A DNA stretch of 64,000 nt from NCBI GenBank assembly GCA_963971425.1, contig OZ020523.1, positions 9,668,867 through 9,732,866 on the forward strand. Direction: 5' to 3'. The notes beneath the pieces were generated by a model. It made no database searches. It was given only the letters and a program-made list of their open reading frames with translations, and was not told the DNA's origin. The position numbers and the translations under genes were made by a program. Every line of letters starts with the position of its first letter. Positions within the stretch are counted from its first letter, which is position 1. The DNA is from Bryoerythrophyllum caledonicum (taxonomy: Eukaryota; Streptophyta; Bryopsida; Pottiales; Pottiaceae). Shown here one piece after another: positions 1-11,933 of this stretch.

Positions 1-441
1 TATGAAGGCCGTTAATTTTGTGGTAGGTTAGCCATGATCGGTTAGGTTGTGTGTAAGTTATCCAAGCTTGAATAGTTCTGGAAAGGGAACGCCCCAAAGC
101 GGCATGAAAGAAGGGAAAATATCTCAGTGGTAGGATGCAAGCCATTGCACAAGAGAATCAAATAAGTTTGAGTGCATGCAGGCCAACCCGAGACTTGGTC
201 AACAACTAAGTTATTCGTCGTGATCGAGAACAGGGGGGTGGGTGAATTGTGTGGTAGATATGCGTCTGATTTTATTCCAATACGATAATTTTTTGTTGAA
301 GTCAAGCACAGATACCAACACATTGACCTCTTTTCTCATTTTCAACTACATGTGTTATAATCAACCCTGAATTCTTCTTTGCACCTCAGGGGCGGTTTAC
401 AATATAGACCAAGAGCCGTGACCAAGGAAAATGGATTAATT

Positions 442-497
442 CCATGGTCACACTTCCATGGTCACACTTCCATGGTCACACTTCCATGGTCACACTT
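442..497. repeat. 14-bp tandem repeat, four units
   Basis: CCATGGTCACACTT is repeated four times without a break. In copy B (about 35719-35760) there are three units, one lacking a C. The unit number has changed since the duplication. Confidence 0.95.
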
Positions 498-1475
498 CAA
501 AAAAATGTGATTTTTAAAGCCCTTGGGACTCTCACTAAGTGTAAACCGAACTTGGACCGGGAGGAATGACCATGTACTAAAAAGTGAGCGTGTTGATTTT
601 TTTAATGAATGCCTAAAAAGGGCAGCATTGCCTAAAATTACAAAGAAAATAAAACAAGCCAAAATGACACATAGGGTGGCCGCCATTGTATCTATAGTAA
701 CATTGGGCCCCTCCAAAAAAACCAACCAAAAAATAAAATAAAATAAAATAAAAAAATTCAATTTAAAAATATTAAAACGGCATTTTAGGCTCATGGTCTC
801 CTCGTTGCAGCAATGAGAGAACCCTTTCTGCCTCTCTCACCGCAAAATCCGGGGGACCCTTCAACATTATCCATTAGGCCTATTTCTAGGCCTTTTGAGG
901 ACCTCAAATCCTTTGGTCACTTTTCTTTTTCCCTCGTAGTGTAAACCCAAGTCATCCCGGGAAAAGTTGATGGAGCCAATCACAAATTTTAGAGGTGCAT
1001 GGGACGAGTTCTTGGTCCGTAGTGTAAACCGCTCCTTGGGGGACAATTTGTGAAAATGTTTAACACTATATACAAGTTTTTTGGCAAAACATCAAAATAT
1101 AATACAATTTAATTTTGTGAAATATCTCTATGGCAATGAAAGCTCATAGCAAGAATTTTGGAGCTATCCATAATCCCCACTTTAAACTTAGAAAAACATT
1201 ACTTTTTTTCTAGGATCGGCAAGAGATAGTATTTCATTCCTATCAAGCTGAAACTGTGCTGCATCTTTTTAAAGAGTTTCAAAAGTTCGATATCAATATT
1301 TAAGACCAAATAGACTTGCCCTATATGGAAAACGTCACCCTAGGAGGAAAAGGTTCCTTAGGATTAGAAATTTATGGATTTTTCATTTCGAACCACCATA
1401 TTTTAAACATTTTATTTCTCAAATTACAATGTATAGAAGAGATTGGTGGTCTCTAAACTCAAGTTTGAAGCTTAA

Positions 1476-2420
1476 CCCCTAAGGTACCAAGACAATTTTA
1501 CACCAAAAACACTTCAAAATTAATGGATTCTAGTGCAGTGAATAGAGAAGGTAACAAAAACTTTGATTTTGAGTTCTGACCGTAGGATTTCAATAAAGGC
1601 TTATTAATTAATACATGCACAAAATTTCATAAACTTTGACCGCACGGATTGAAAGATTATAGTGTTTGAAGTCAAGAAAATGGTTCATTTTCTTCCCTGC
1701 GTTTAGTGGATCAGCAGACTTTGACTTCACTTGGTGTCAAAAATTTTCACTACACAAGGTCTAAATCTATTACCATCTTGTTAAGCATGATATTAGCTCC
1801 TTACACACCAAGTTTTAGAGGTAGAGACAGGGTGTAGCATATTCAAAACAAGTGTGCAAGGAGTGGAGGTTCGAAATTTGTTAATTCACACTTTAATTTT
1901 TTTTGAACTTAATATGTTTTCGATTGATAATCCGAATGGTTAATAAGAAGGTTTACATTACATATTGTTGTGGAAAAAATAAAAAGTGAAAAATATGAAG
2001 ATCTCTAGGTTTTATGTGGAAAAGAAGAAGTTTTTTTGGTACCTTACCCGACAATGAGTGACAATGTGTAAAAATGTTTGACTTGGGTTGGTATGCTATT
2101 TTTCACTAAAGACAAGAACTTTTTTTTGACAACATGAAGGGAAATAATATTACTTGCGAGTATTGAAAATCTCACTTTCAATAGAGTGTCCTATCAAAAG
2201 TTTTTGGAGGTGCCCGAGGTGCCCGCCCTCCCCATTTAAAATTCAAAACCCTATAACTTTTTCATCCACTGTCCAATTTAGGAAAAAAAAAATTTCCCAC
2301 TGAGCTCTTGGTAATGTCTTTCTATAGTAAAAATTTCAAAGTGGAATGTTGGAAATTGACACCATAGGAACCTGACCGATTTTTCAAAAAGCCAAATTTG
2401 GACACTTGGTCCTTTAGGGG
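1476..2420. other. Segment present only in copy A; no gene seen
   Basis: AT-rich sequence with no credible reading frame. Copy B jumps directly from the base matching about 1475 to the base matching about 2421. Both edges carry TTAAC, and copy B keeps one TTAAC, so this looks like a microhomology-mediated deletion in copy B. Confidence 0.7.
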
Positions 2421-3342
2421 TTAACTCATACAACCGTTGTTCACGATCACAACAAATATTTCATGGTCATTGTTCCCAAAGCAACGCAAGATTCCATAGA
2501 AAATATGCCCCACCAATAATTCAACTCCCGGAGCCTAGATCTGCAATTACAATCAACACTTCCATCACAACGAGTATACTAATCCGGTGTCCCCAACGAG
2601 GCTATGTAGTAACTTTCTTTCTTTCCCCGTCCTCGACACCTCGTCCTCGTCTCGTACCACCCACCCCCATCAACCATGTACTCATCTTTAACCTCTAAAG
2701 AATAAAGGCATTTTGGAAATTTGTACTCCATTGATTAAAAGCTACCTCGATGAACTTTTAGAGGATGTGAGATTGTAGGATCTTCTTTTGAACTTATATG
2801 AGATGATGTGGTAATAAATTTGTAAGTGAAGCTTCGTCTAACTGCGTGTTGGGTAGTAGTGAGATGGAATGTAACATTTTGTTTTTTCGGTTTGATTTCT
2901 GTTGTAAGATTCGGTGTCAAAATGGCAAAATTGTAACTCACAGGTGCTCGCGGATTGGGGATGTGTGTAATCCACGTTTGAAGACTGGGAATTCACAACA
3001 TTTTGCAAAGTCAAGTCGATGTTGATGTTTCTGGAACCCATGTGAAGATTGTGGCAGAAAACATTACTTGTTGCAGCCATTGTCAGTAAGTCATGTGAGC
3101 AATTCCAGGGTGAGTTGGAGTTGCATAATCCAGTTGTGAGGGAGGCTGAGAATGTAGAGTGCCCGCCCAAATCGTGAGTCCCGCCGATGGCAGACCACGC
3201 CGCAAGCCCTCCTATCAGATGCCCGCTTCCCGGATCAAGTGCGTGAGGTATCATCTAAGCCACCCAAGGGTATCTCAACAATTAGAATATTAGATTCTCA
3301 TCCAAACAGAAGAGAGGAAGAGAAATCGATTGTCAACATTCC

Positions 3343-3576
3343 GTGAAAATAGAGTTGAAACCCACACGTGCACAGAGCTCGCAAACTGCAAATCATTGTC
3401 GAAAATCTGTGCAACCCAATCACCGCAGACGATGTCGATCCCTCGAACTGGTTGATTCGATCAGGAATTCGGAGTACCGTCCCAAAATGTTTCTGGGTTA
3501 TTTCAATTCGGAGTTGTTTCGAGCGACGGAGAATGCGTTCGTGAAAGCTCTGGAAGCGCTGCAAAGCTCCGATTAG
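3343..3576 (+). other. Possible exon remnant, function not recognised
   Basis: An open frame of about 77 codons without an ATG start ends at TAG. Its second half (residues about 44-77, including YRPKMFLGYFNSELFRATEN) has normal protein-like composition, whereas the first half does not. Copy B retains only the upstream part and is deleted from the base matching about 3493. I do not recognise the family, and it may be a chance frame. Confidence 0.2.
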
Positions 3577-5066
3577 GAGAAGGACCGGGCAGAGATTCTT
3601 GTGGGGGAGCGTTGTTCGGAATTGTCGCGGGGTGAGAGTCTAGACGTGGATGATGAGTGTACAGACTGGCATGAGGCGCTCCCATTGGCATTCGCGGTCA
3701 TAGGGGCTGGTAGATGCGTTCTCGGCTGTCTTGTGTGTATGGGAATCGTCACATGGCTTCAGCTGCGGACTGCAGAATCCCGAGCTGGCCTGAGGGGAGC
3801 CTCTGCCACGGCTTTGGGATCCCCTACTATACCTTATAAGGTAAGCCCCTTACAACCAACCAAAACTTATAGCCAATGCCTATAAAATTGGGGTATATCC
3901 AATCCTCTTCCACCCCATTACCACAAATTCACCTCCAAATGGATGTTTGCTATTAGTCAAGACCCTTACTTTTGGTCGTTGGTTCTGGAGGTACCTGTTG
4001 TTGCCCACCCACTAAACGTGGCTGCACAGTTAAAAATTCATAACTAATTCAATTTTCATTGGAAAAACATGAAATCACTTGGGTTGGATTGTAATTCTAT
4101 TGGCTATCACTGAAAAGTGATAGTATAATTATCTCCTCTCTCCATATACGCTCATTCCTTTACTTGTCGGTTTTAGAAGGGGGGCTTACCTTAATAGAAG
4201 AAACTTCACTAGACATTGAACATAGTGTGCTTAGAGGGATTATTGATGTAGATCACTCACACTAATTTCCATCAAAGCATGTGCATGCCAAGTTCTGATT
4301 GGGTATTTCTTCTCAAACAAGTGTGTGTCAGTCAACAATTGCATGAAAATTTTCAAATAGTGTAGGAAATTTCAAATAGTCTGGTCTACACTATATTTAC
4401 AGAACGGTGTAGTACACTGACCCGTTGATCCCTATAGGGCAAAGTAACAACCATATTTTCCCCCATCCCCCAACCCCCATCCTTGTTCCTTCAAAACTGT
4501 CAATATGAACTTTTTTTGAAAATGTAACCGTAGGGTCTTCTTCTATGGTAAACTTTATGTGAGAGGATATGGTAAAACTTTTGTGAATTTTGTCTGTATG
4601 GAGTTCGAAAGATATTGCAATCATAGTGAAAACATTTGAAGATTGATTTCTAGTGTGAAGTTGGATTTGCCGCTACTTTTTGTGAGCCCGGGAGTGAATT
4701 TCATGATGGTGTGTCTTGACCCATTGGGTTTGTGATTGGATTTGGGGCTGTCCATGTGTTTGGTTGGCAGAAACCACACAAAAACCCACACCATCAGCTC
4801 ACCAACCAAACAAATAAACAAAATTCACAAACCCTACTGTTCACGTTTTCACGTTCTTGGAAAACCCAGTTTCTGGTGCAAATATTGTTGGTGGAGGTTT
4901 TAACTGCCAACTCTGAATTTAGCTGCAAGAAATGGAGTTGTTCTGCATTCCATTGAGCTGTCATGATAATTTTTCAATTGTTCCAGCTCAACGTCAATAC
5001 CCAGTCACTGCAATGAAGTAACCTCACAACTTTCATTCGTGAGTGATGTAACGACCTTTGCCAACC

Positions 5067-5225
5067 CCTCATCCCCGTTCCCATCTCCATCTCCTTCCCT
5101 AACCCCCCACGCCCGTCCACAACCACCGTCCCCAACCCCTCATCCATGTTCCCGTCCTTGTCTCCATCCCCAATCCCCATCTCCGTTTCCATCCCCGACC
5201 CCAGTCCCCGTCCCTATCCCCACTT
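5067..5225. repeat. C-rich minisatellite
   Basis: Degenerate short repeats of the type CCCNTCCCC/CCATCTCC run through this interval, and again at about 38773-38935 in copy B. The proline/serine-rich open frame across it is a product of the repeat and not a gene. Confidence 0.8.
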
Positions 5226-5603
5226 AAAAGCATAATTATACACTTTGTGATTCCAATTCCATTTTTTTGGTAATGGTGCGTACTATTACAGAAGTTAGTA
5301 TAATTACTATAATGGAAAAAGTAAGATTTTTGTTAGGGCTTACTTTCACAAATAATGGCTACAAACCCGACCTCATTTACAAATGTGTAGGTTCAAGGTT
5401 CACGTTCCATTGAACAACGAAATAATGCATCATATCCCACACCAAATAAGCTTCACCTCAAGGAGCATAATACCACCCCATACAAATTTCAGCCATCACT
5501 GATTTTTAGTCTGAAAGTAGAAAGTGCCTTCGAAATTGGCGTCCCTATTAAGGATAAAAATTATCATAGCATTCCCATGTCAGCAATTGGACAAATTTAT
5601 GTA

Positions 5604-6201
5604 CAGTACCCTCACATAACTATACGTGCTTTTTTGTTTATGTACGTTTCCACACTACACTGTTGCCAACTTTGGCACCCTCCTCCGGGCTGAAAATTTG
5701 TCAATTTACCATGAAATTATTGGCACAAGATCACTTCTATGTTGACAACATGTGTGTCAAAATTCAAGGTCAGAAGATGAATACAAAAAACCATATGCAA
5801 AATTGACCAAAATATGTAGCTATGTGAAACAATTTTGAATATCCTTTTTTGTATTCATCATATGGCCTTGGAATTTGGCACACTTGTTATAAACATAGAG
5901 ATGATCTTGTGCCAAAAAACTCACTGTATATTAAAAAAAATCAATCCTAGGGAGGGCCTCAAAGTTGGCAATTGTGAATGGCTCACAACTACACATCTTG
6001 GTAGATTTGAATATCTATTTTTGTATTCATCTTTTGCACTTGAAATTTGGCCCAAATGTTGTCAACATAGAAATGATCTTGTAACAACAATTTCATGGTA
6101 AATTGACAAATTTTCAGCCCTTGGGAGGTGTCAAAGTTGGTAGCAATGTAGTGTGGAAACATATTCAAGCAAAAAATACGTATACTTATGTGAGGATATT
6201 G
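5604..6201. mobile_element. TA-target MITE with long inverted arms (copy A)
   Basis: The element is flanked by TA at 5602-5603 and 6202-6203. The left end begins CAGTACCCTCACATAAC. The right end, reverse-complemented, begins CAATATCCTCACATAAG, and the similarity continues inward for over 100 bp. There is no coding capacity. The same element occupies 56802-57396 in copy B, so it predates the duplication. Its internal sequence recurs in the larger foldback element at 19387-20703, and its CAGTACCC end matches the ends of the Tc1-like transposon at 17666-19384. Mobilisation by a Tc1-type transposase is inferred. Confidence 0.8.
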
Positions 6202-6429
6202 TACAATACCAAATTGGGCAAATTCATGAATCTTTGTGTTTTTGTGCTCCATATTTCCATGTCCCGATTCCCAACCGACACCTTGTCATCTATCCATCTC
6301 CATTCAAACTATGTCTGTACGTGATCCAATCCGCTTGCCTATGCTTCAGTGGATTCTGTGGCTCCCACAGGATAAAGAAGAGAGGAAATCACTAGGTATG
6401 GAGCAGAGATAATCACGAACCCAGGGCGA

Positions 6430-7400
6430 GTTGACCCCCTCATTCGTACCACGACGAATGTAGGGTCAATCCCCGCTGGCCTGTGGTGCTCTCTGGGCCC
6501 CGCCCTGGTAGCACTCAACGGAGCGCCCTGTGCTCACATGCTCTTGGCCAAATGCCCGCTCCCCACGCTGACAGAGTCGCTCCCGCAACTGCGAGCTGCC
6601 TTCCCGCCCCGCGATCTGCCAGCAGCCCCCCTGATACCCACATACCCCCAACACCTGCAGCCTCCCTTATACTCGGTACTCACTGATTCCCGCAGCCCTT
6701 CCTTCGCGGCAGCCCTTCTGCGCGCTCTAGTACGTCCAGTCGCCCTCCCTGTCTGTGTCTCTACGCAGCTCGCCATCCTTATCTGTATACTTTTCATTGA
6801 ATCCCCAACCCCTACTCCTACTCCAAATCGCTCTGCTCCTCCTCCATTAAGTCACCCTCAGTACCTACTTTTGTTCAGGTAAAATCTTAAACTCCTCTCA
6901 TGTGAATTTGTTAATTGCACATCAATGATTAAAATTATATATATTATGGATTTGTAATGAGTAGGGTGTTGTTCTAATGGTAAGAATTCAAAGTTGATGA
7001 CAATGTAGGCGAGATGTTTCATTTGTAATGGTTTCCATAGTGTTGGACAGTGACGTTTTTTTGCATTTTGAGGGTAGTGACTGGTATTGTTAGTGACGGG
7101 GAGGTTTAGGGTGACGTTTTTCATAGTTCATGTTGAATGTGACGGATTTTTTCAATTTCACACACTTCTATGTTACCTAGTATTTAGAGAGGTTGAATGC
7201 TACTAAATAATTTAAAATGACATGAATTCTCTATGTGAGAGACAATGTTAATGATTTGTTCATACTTTTCATATGAATGAAGATGTTGAAGACAACTTCT
7301 ATTTAACTTTTGGTGTTGATTCCTATATTATTTCCAAATGCATAAAGGTGCTTACAGGATTCCCTTTGGCTGTTTTGGGAGAGGATTACAAGGACATGAA
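6430..7400. other. No confident gene; GC-rich patch then AT-rich sequence
   Basis: 6421-6460 repeats one end of the inverted-repeat element found complete at 58568-58840 (GGGCGAGTTGACCCCCTC). 6480-6860 is C-rich and open in several frames on both strands, which is expected from composition. From 6860 to 7400 the DNA is AT-rich with no signal I can support. Confidence 0.5.
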
Positions 7401-7411
7401 GAAGGGGGAGG

Positions 7412-8317
7412 GTGCGATGGCAATGTGTGGTTCCGGTGTGCAAAGGATACCGTTTCTCGAATCACCGTCATTTAGGCGCTCATCTTCGCAGTCATCACGA
7501 GAAGTGCCTATCTCCATTACCCCTCGGTCGACCAAAGAAGGCAGAGCCGAGCCTTCGCCATATCAATAGCGGCCGCATGAATGCAAAAGTGTTGTCTAAA
7601 GCCTTTCAAATGGGAAAAGAAGGAGTTTTACTACAAGGTGCAGGGGTGGAAGAAGTCCGCCGAAGTGTTGTGGGCACAAGTGGTAGATGAGGTCAACGAG
7701 CGTAGTGGTGGTAGTCAAGCATCCATTGCAAAATTCATGGATAAGAAATATTCCACCTATCTTGGGGAAATGAGGGATGGTTGTGTAGCAATTGATGCAT
7801 TTCCCGATGCTCTTCCGAACAACCCCGATTTTGCTGGCGCTATCATGAAGTTGAAGTCTTGGTGTGACCATGATGAATTGGAATGGTTGAAATAACGTTT
7901 CAATGAACGCAAGAATTAGAAGAAGAACTTGAAGTATAGAAAACAGGAAGTGGAAGAATTGGTGAGGTGGCAACGCAAATGCACCCTTCTATCTCTGTAA
8001 GTTAAAACAATTTATTTATACTACGTATCTTCTAATTTGTGAATTTCGTTCACTTATCTTTATTAGTCATTTGTTTTAGTATATATTTTTCTTAAATTTG
8101 ATTGTTGTTGTATTGAAGTTACAAAGACGGAAAGAATAGGTTTATTGAAGGTTATCTCGATGCGGAGAAAAATGTCTTCTATGTGAAGAATGTTCTTTCT
8201 GAGTACCGGATTGAGAGGACCTGCAGTGTATATGAAGATCTTCATGCGGAAGATCTACCGAAGGACGACTCTGATATCTCTCAAGAAGAATCATTAGAAA
8301 GAGACGAATGAGGAGAA
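7412..8317 (+). pseudogene. Zinc-finger / AT-hook-like gene remnant with one intron
   Basis: The first part (7415-7560) encodes a C-X4-C-X13-H-X3-H zinc-finger-like segment followed by GRPKK, an AT-hook-like run. After a frame change near 7570-7590, 7581-7980 encodes a basic/acidic domain around EVLWAQVVDEVNERSGG. Two in-frame stops interrupt it, TAA at 7893-7895 and a TAG about eight codons later, but coding continues to a GTAAGT donor near 7995. The next exon starts near 8119 (YKDGKNRF), joins in the same frame and ends in an acidic tail with a TGA at about 8309. Preserved intron phase with broken frames indicates a decayed gene. I do not recognise the family; it could be host or transposon derived. 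Confidence 0.45.
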
Positions 8318-8445
8318 AATGAAGACAATGCATGAGGTATTTTTAGAAATGGAGTACTCTTTGCTTTCTGTTTATGTGATATCTTTTGAGGTCTTTATGT
8401 GACTTATTGGATTTTTTTGTGTTCACATGTCTCTTCATGTATATT

Positions 8446-8736
8446 CTACTTTGAGTATATATCCTCCATGGTGCGAAGGGGCATGATGTTTATGCCACTA
8501 CCACCATCTACCAACACTTTAGGCAGCACCTTATCCACTATAGTGGCTTTGATTTCTACTGCCCAAACCTCAAATGCTTTCTTAGAAGGCTTCTGAAAGG
8601 AGCTCACTCTAGCAGCCAGATTGGCCTTGACCATCACTCCCTTGGTTAGTAGAATTTTTTTCTTCAACTCTTTCTGTAACGAGTGTGCCAACTGGATGAG
8701 CTGGGCAATGGAGATGTTGGCGTTCAACCTATTCAA
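8446..8736 (-). pseudogene. Retroviral-type aspartic protease fragment
   Basis: Residues near the C-terminal half read KVLVDGGSGINIMP, the active-site region of Gypsy proteases, with D-G-G-S at the catalytic triad and the usual following G-INIMP. The frame stops a few residues later (YSK*) and the flap and C-terminal half of the protease are missing. It lies downstream of gag in the expected order. Confidence 0.75.
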
Positions 8737-9386
8737 GTCCTCCCAAAGGTCATAAGGTCTAAAAGTGGAGGTGGATAAAGGGTTTTTAAATCCTATTTCT
8801 TGAATGGGAATTATTAGACCCTCTTAAATTGGCTCGGGTGTGTGTGGGTTTTGGGGTCTTCACCTTCTTCAGAAGAGGTAGAATCCAACATCAACGGATT
8901 CACTGGAGGTACCTTTTTATTAGCCCTTCGTGTGGATTTCAAAGCTTTCTGAATTACATCATTGAATTCAGACAAGTGTGGTGAATCCTCATAGCTAACC
9001 TCTGATTCATGAGCTACAAAAGGTTGGTTGGCCCCTTGTGCTCGTGTCATTATTGCATTAGTGGGAAGTGAAAGGTGAGCCACTTAATGTGGAATGACAG
9101 GTTCATGTGATACGAAATGAGATTGAGAAGAAGTAGAACTTTGGGGGGCTCCTTGAGATCCAAGTTTTGTCAACGTGACACTGGTAGAAGAAGAAGAAGA
9201 AGAAGAGGAAGGAGATGCAAATCGAGCATCTTGGTTAGATTGGCCTTGATTTTGGCCCAAGGACACAAAACCTTGGTTGGTGTGTAAACCTTGAGGGGTT
9301 TGATGATTTTGTCGATGATTATCATAATCATAGTACATGTTGGAAGAATGAAGACTATTGTCATTTGAAGGATTTTGAGCCCCCCT

Positions 9387-9869
9387 CTAGTTATCCATGG
9401 CTTGTTGGGCAAAATTCCCTCTCAATGGCCTCATGGAAATGATCTTGTCCTTTGCCCTACATCTATCTGTGGGATGATTACCCCCGCAATTTCCACACAC
9501 TACTCTGTTATCGAACCAACAAGTCTCAGGTGGATGTTTTCTTCCACTTGAGTGGCAGATCTCCCAACGTAGTAGAGGCTTGGAGCTTTGACCGCGGTTA
9601 AACTGTTGGTTCCAATGTAGGGGTAAGTAGCGGTTTGATTGTTGTGGGAAGGTGGTGCAGAACTGCATGGTGTGACCATTTTTGCCACATGAAGTGCACG
9701 ACATGCCAGAAGAATCTCTTCCCGATTCTATCTGAGGAGGTGGGGCATTAGGATTTTGGTTCCTTAGTAAAAGAGCCATCTGATCAGTCATACCCTCATT
9801 TGTTGTTGGAGTTGCTCTTAGAACCCCTGTTGAGCGTTGTGGATCTCCTTCTTTATCTCGTAATGCCAA
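9387..9869 (-). pseudogene. Gag nucleocapsid part with two zinc knuckles
   Basis: The 160-residue frame has a canonical knuckle CTSCGKNGHTMQFC (C-X2-C-X4-H-X4-C) and a second, shortened one, CGNCGGNHPTDRC (C-X2-C-X3-H-X4-C). These bind nucleic acid in retroelement Gag. The frame is broken on both sides. The neighbouring frame 9084-9338 contains a poly-serine run from a GAA/TCT microsatellite (about 9186-9210) and is probably the continuing linker. Confidence 0.7.
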
Positions 9870-10391
9870 TCAGGTTGATATGTAAGAGGTGGTAAAGGAA
9901 CGGGAGGCCTAATACTTAGAGGGATGGTATTCATCACATGTGGTGGATAATTTGATGGGCTAGGTTGGGATTCAACTGGGCCTGACTTCTCACGGGCATG
10001 GATGGGGATAAAGCTAAGAACGCTCTCATGAGTCCCTCCATAACTATTTGTATTCTATTACCACTGCAGCCACGGTCCTAGCTGCCCCTTTAGCTTCCTT
10101 TGAGGTTGTAGGCCTTGCCTGGAGAATTTCCAGCACCGTTTTCTCTAGATACAACCCTTGTAGGAAGAAGTGTCTCAAGGCAGCATTTGTGAGCAAATTA
10201 CGCACGAATCGGGTGACAATTTGCTTAAACCTACGAATGTAAGATAAAATATCTTCATCCTTCCTTTACTTAAAGCTTGCTAAGGCACTCAAGGCTGCAC
10301 TTTGGCCTACTTCAGGCCTATATTGTTTCAAGAATGCCCTCATGAGGCCATCCCAATCATGGAAGGTGGATGCCGCATGATTGTGGTACCA

Positions 10392-10733
10392 TTAATAAGC
10401 AGATTCCTTGACTGTGGTTGAAAACCAGACCAAGTTGTATTGATTGTCAGCTATCAAACAAGTAATTAATAACTCTACAAATCGTTGTACATGCATTGAG
10501 GGGTCCTCATCTCTAGTTCCTTTGAAACTAGAAAGATTTGGGGGCATAGGAGTAGCTTGTAGCCCCTCAGGGTCTACGGTTGACAAACCCCTTGGTTGAA
10601 CCAAGGGGTTTAGAGGTGGCTTGACAGGTGGATCTTCTATGGCCACATGGCTAGGAGGAGGAGAATAGTAAGAAGAGAAAGTAGACTTAAAGCTAGATTC
10701 TTCAGCCTCACTAAGGCTTTGAGGGCTTCCCAA
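10392..10733 (-). pseudogene. Gag N-terminal part
   Basis: A proline-rich N-terminus is followed by LSSFKGTRDEDPSMHVQRFV, typical of the start of the retrotransposon Gag core. The frame stops after KESAY, where family members continue into a W-rich helix. The sequence beyond the stop (10380 down to about 10060) still translates in pieces as Gag-like helical sequence, for example DILSYIRRFKQIVTRFVRN, so the stop is a decay mutation. Confidence 0.7.
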
Positions 10734-11910
10734 ATCGGTTCTTGAATTAGGACTCTCTTCTACTGTCTCAGGGTTGGGAAAAGAAGTCGTTGGAATATTC
10801 GAGGTTAAGGGAGGGGAAATTGATCCATATAATATCTTCTAGATTGAGTCACCAAGCTCATCTAAACAATTAAAGTCTCAGTTCTTAGTTTTCTAGACCT
10901 ATGTGAAGACATTTCGTGAAAACAAAAAGATTGACTTAAATTATCTTCAGTTTCTCCCAACCTTTCCCATATTGGGAAATAAACAAAATAGAAGATTACA
11001 TGTGGGGCTAACCTTCGGACAAGGTATTCCCACTATGCCCCATACGATACAGACTCTTAGTTGGGCTGACCACCAACTTGGAGGTTTCTCCCTGGTATCC
11101 AGGTATCCAGGTATCCCCCAATTTCTCTCCATGGGATGGCATCACCAACTTAAGAGAAACGACACCAACATTTACAAAACATTCATTGGTTCATGATAAC
11201 TCATTCATTAAAAGAGGGAGAACGTACCTGACTGCAAGTCCACCTTTCATGTTCGATCCCTAACCGAATCTATGTGTCTAGTGTAGAGTTTGGTGCAGTG
11301 AGGAAGATTTGTACACTTACCTCATGCCGTGCTCCTTCATCACGACCCCTTCAACATGCATACCATTCTAGATATGCAACATTCATTCCATTCTACATAC
11401 AAAACAATTCAAAACCTATAAGACATGAGTTGCCCTTACCTTGGTGGTAGATCAAGCTTCGTGGGGAAGGAAAAGGTGCCCTTGTCCCATACCCGAGCTC
11501 ATGCACCTTTCCTCTTTGGCTTAGTAGCTCACTGATTACTTTTCAAGCAATCGTGGGAGGGCCTCAACCTTTCACCCCTAAGCCCTCTTACTTAACCTTA
11601 AGCACAAGAGTTAGTAGGTGATCCTCATAACACAATGTGCTTGTGTTAGGAGATCGGGAATTCCACACTCCTTTCTAACTCCCCACCTCCAATACAACTT
11701 GAACAATACACCTCATACAACAATACATGCACAAAAGTAGGTTTAGCGGCGTGCTTGAAGCAATAGCGCACTCCACTCCCAAAAATGTGACAAAACAACA
11801 CTCCAACTCCCACTTTAGGTTAGAAATTGACAATTCAGAACTCTGAAACCCTACTTCTAGCAATCGAGCAATAAGACAAAACCTTCCACGCAATCAACCA
11901 AACAAAAAGT

Positions 11911-11930
11911 TACTCCCGGCGGACGCACCA
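11911..11930 (-). promoter_or_regulatory. Putative tRNA primer-binding site of the Gypsy element
   Basis: On the minus strand TGGTGCGTCCGCCGGGAGTA lies three bases after an LTR-like end (CACA at 11937-11934). It starts with TGG, which pairs with tRNA 3'-CCA, and sits about 1.2 kb upstream of gag. I could not assign the tRNA from memory. Confidence 0.45.
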
Positions 11931-11933
11931 AAA

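Larger units (their letters stand above)
1..6420 (+). repeat. Segmental duplication, copy A (left edge outside the window)
   Basis: This stretch is collinear with 35285-39149 plus 56637-57464 plus 58325-58560 (copy B), with scattered substitutions and small indels. Copy A lacks the LINE, the solo LTR and a roughly 430-bp block found in copy B. Copy A contains 1476-2420 and 3493-4645, which copy B has lost. It therefore serves as the pre-insertion reference for copy B. The duplicated unit is mostly non-coding and contains a MITE (5604-6201), a 14-bp tandem repeat and a C-rich minisatellite. The short open frames in it do not look like genes. Confidence 0.9.
8446..11933 (-). mobile_element. Ty3/Gypsy-type retrotransposon remnant (leader, gag, start of protease)
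   Basis: Read on the minus strand, the order is LTR end (11934), PBS-like site (11930-11911), a leader of about 1.2 kb, gag (from 10733), zinc knuckles (about 9700-9440) and the start of an aspartic protease (to 8446). Reverse transcriptase, RNase H and integrase are absent, so the element is truncated on its 3' side at about 8.44 kb. Several frameshifts and stops separate the gag pieces. The protease motif DGGS, in place of DTG/DSG, is common in plant Ty3/Gypsy lineages. Confidence 0.75.

Noticed and set aside
5039..5227. Proline/serine-rich protein
   Set aside because: Product of the C-rich minisatellite; the copy B version differs in frame.
11200..11290. Possible tRNA because of GTTCGATCCC
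   Set aside because: No matching acceptor stem or anticodon arm can be formed around it; no tRNA was recognised anywhere in the window.
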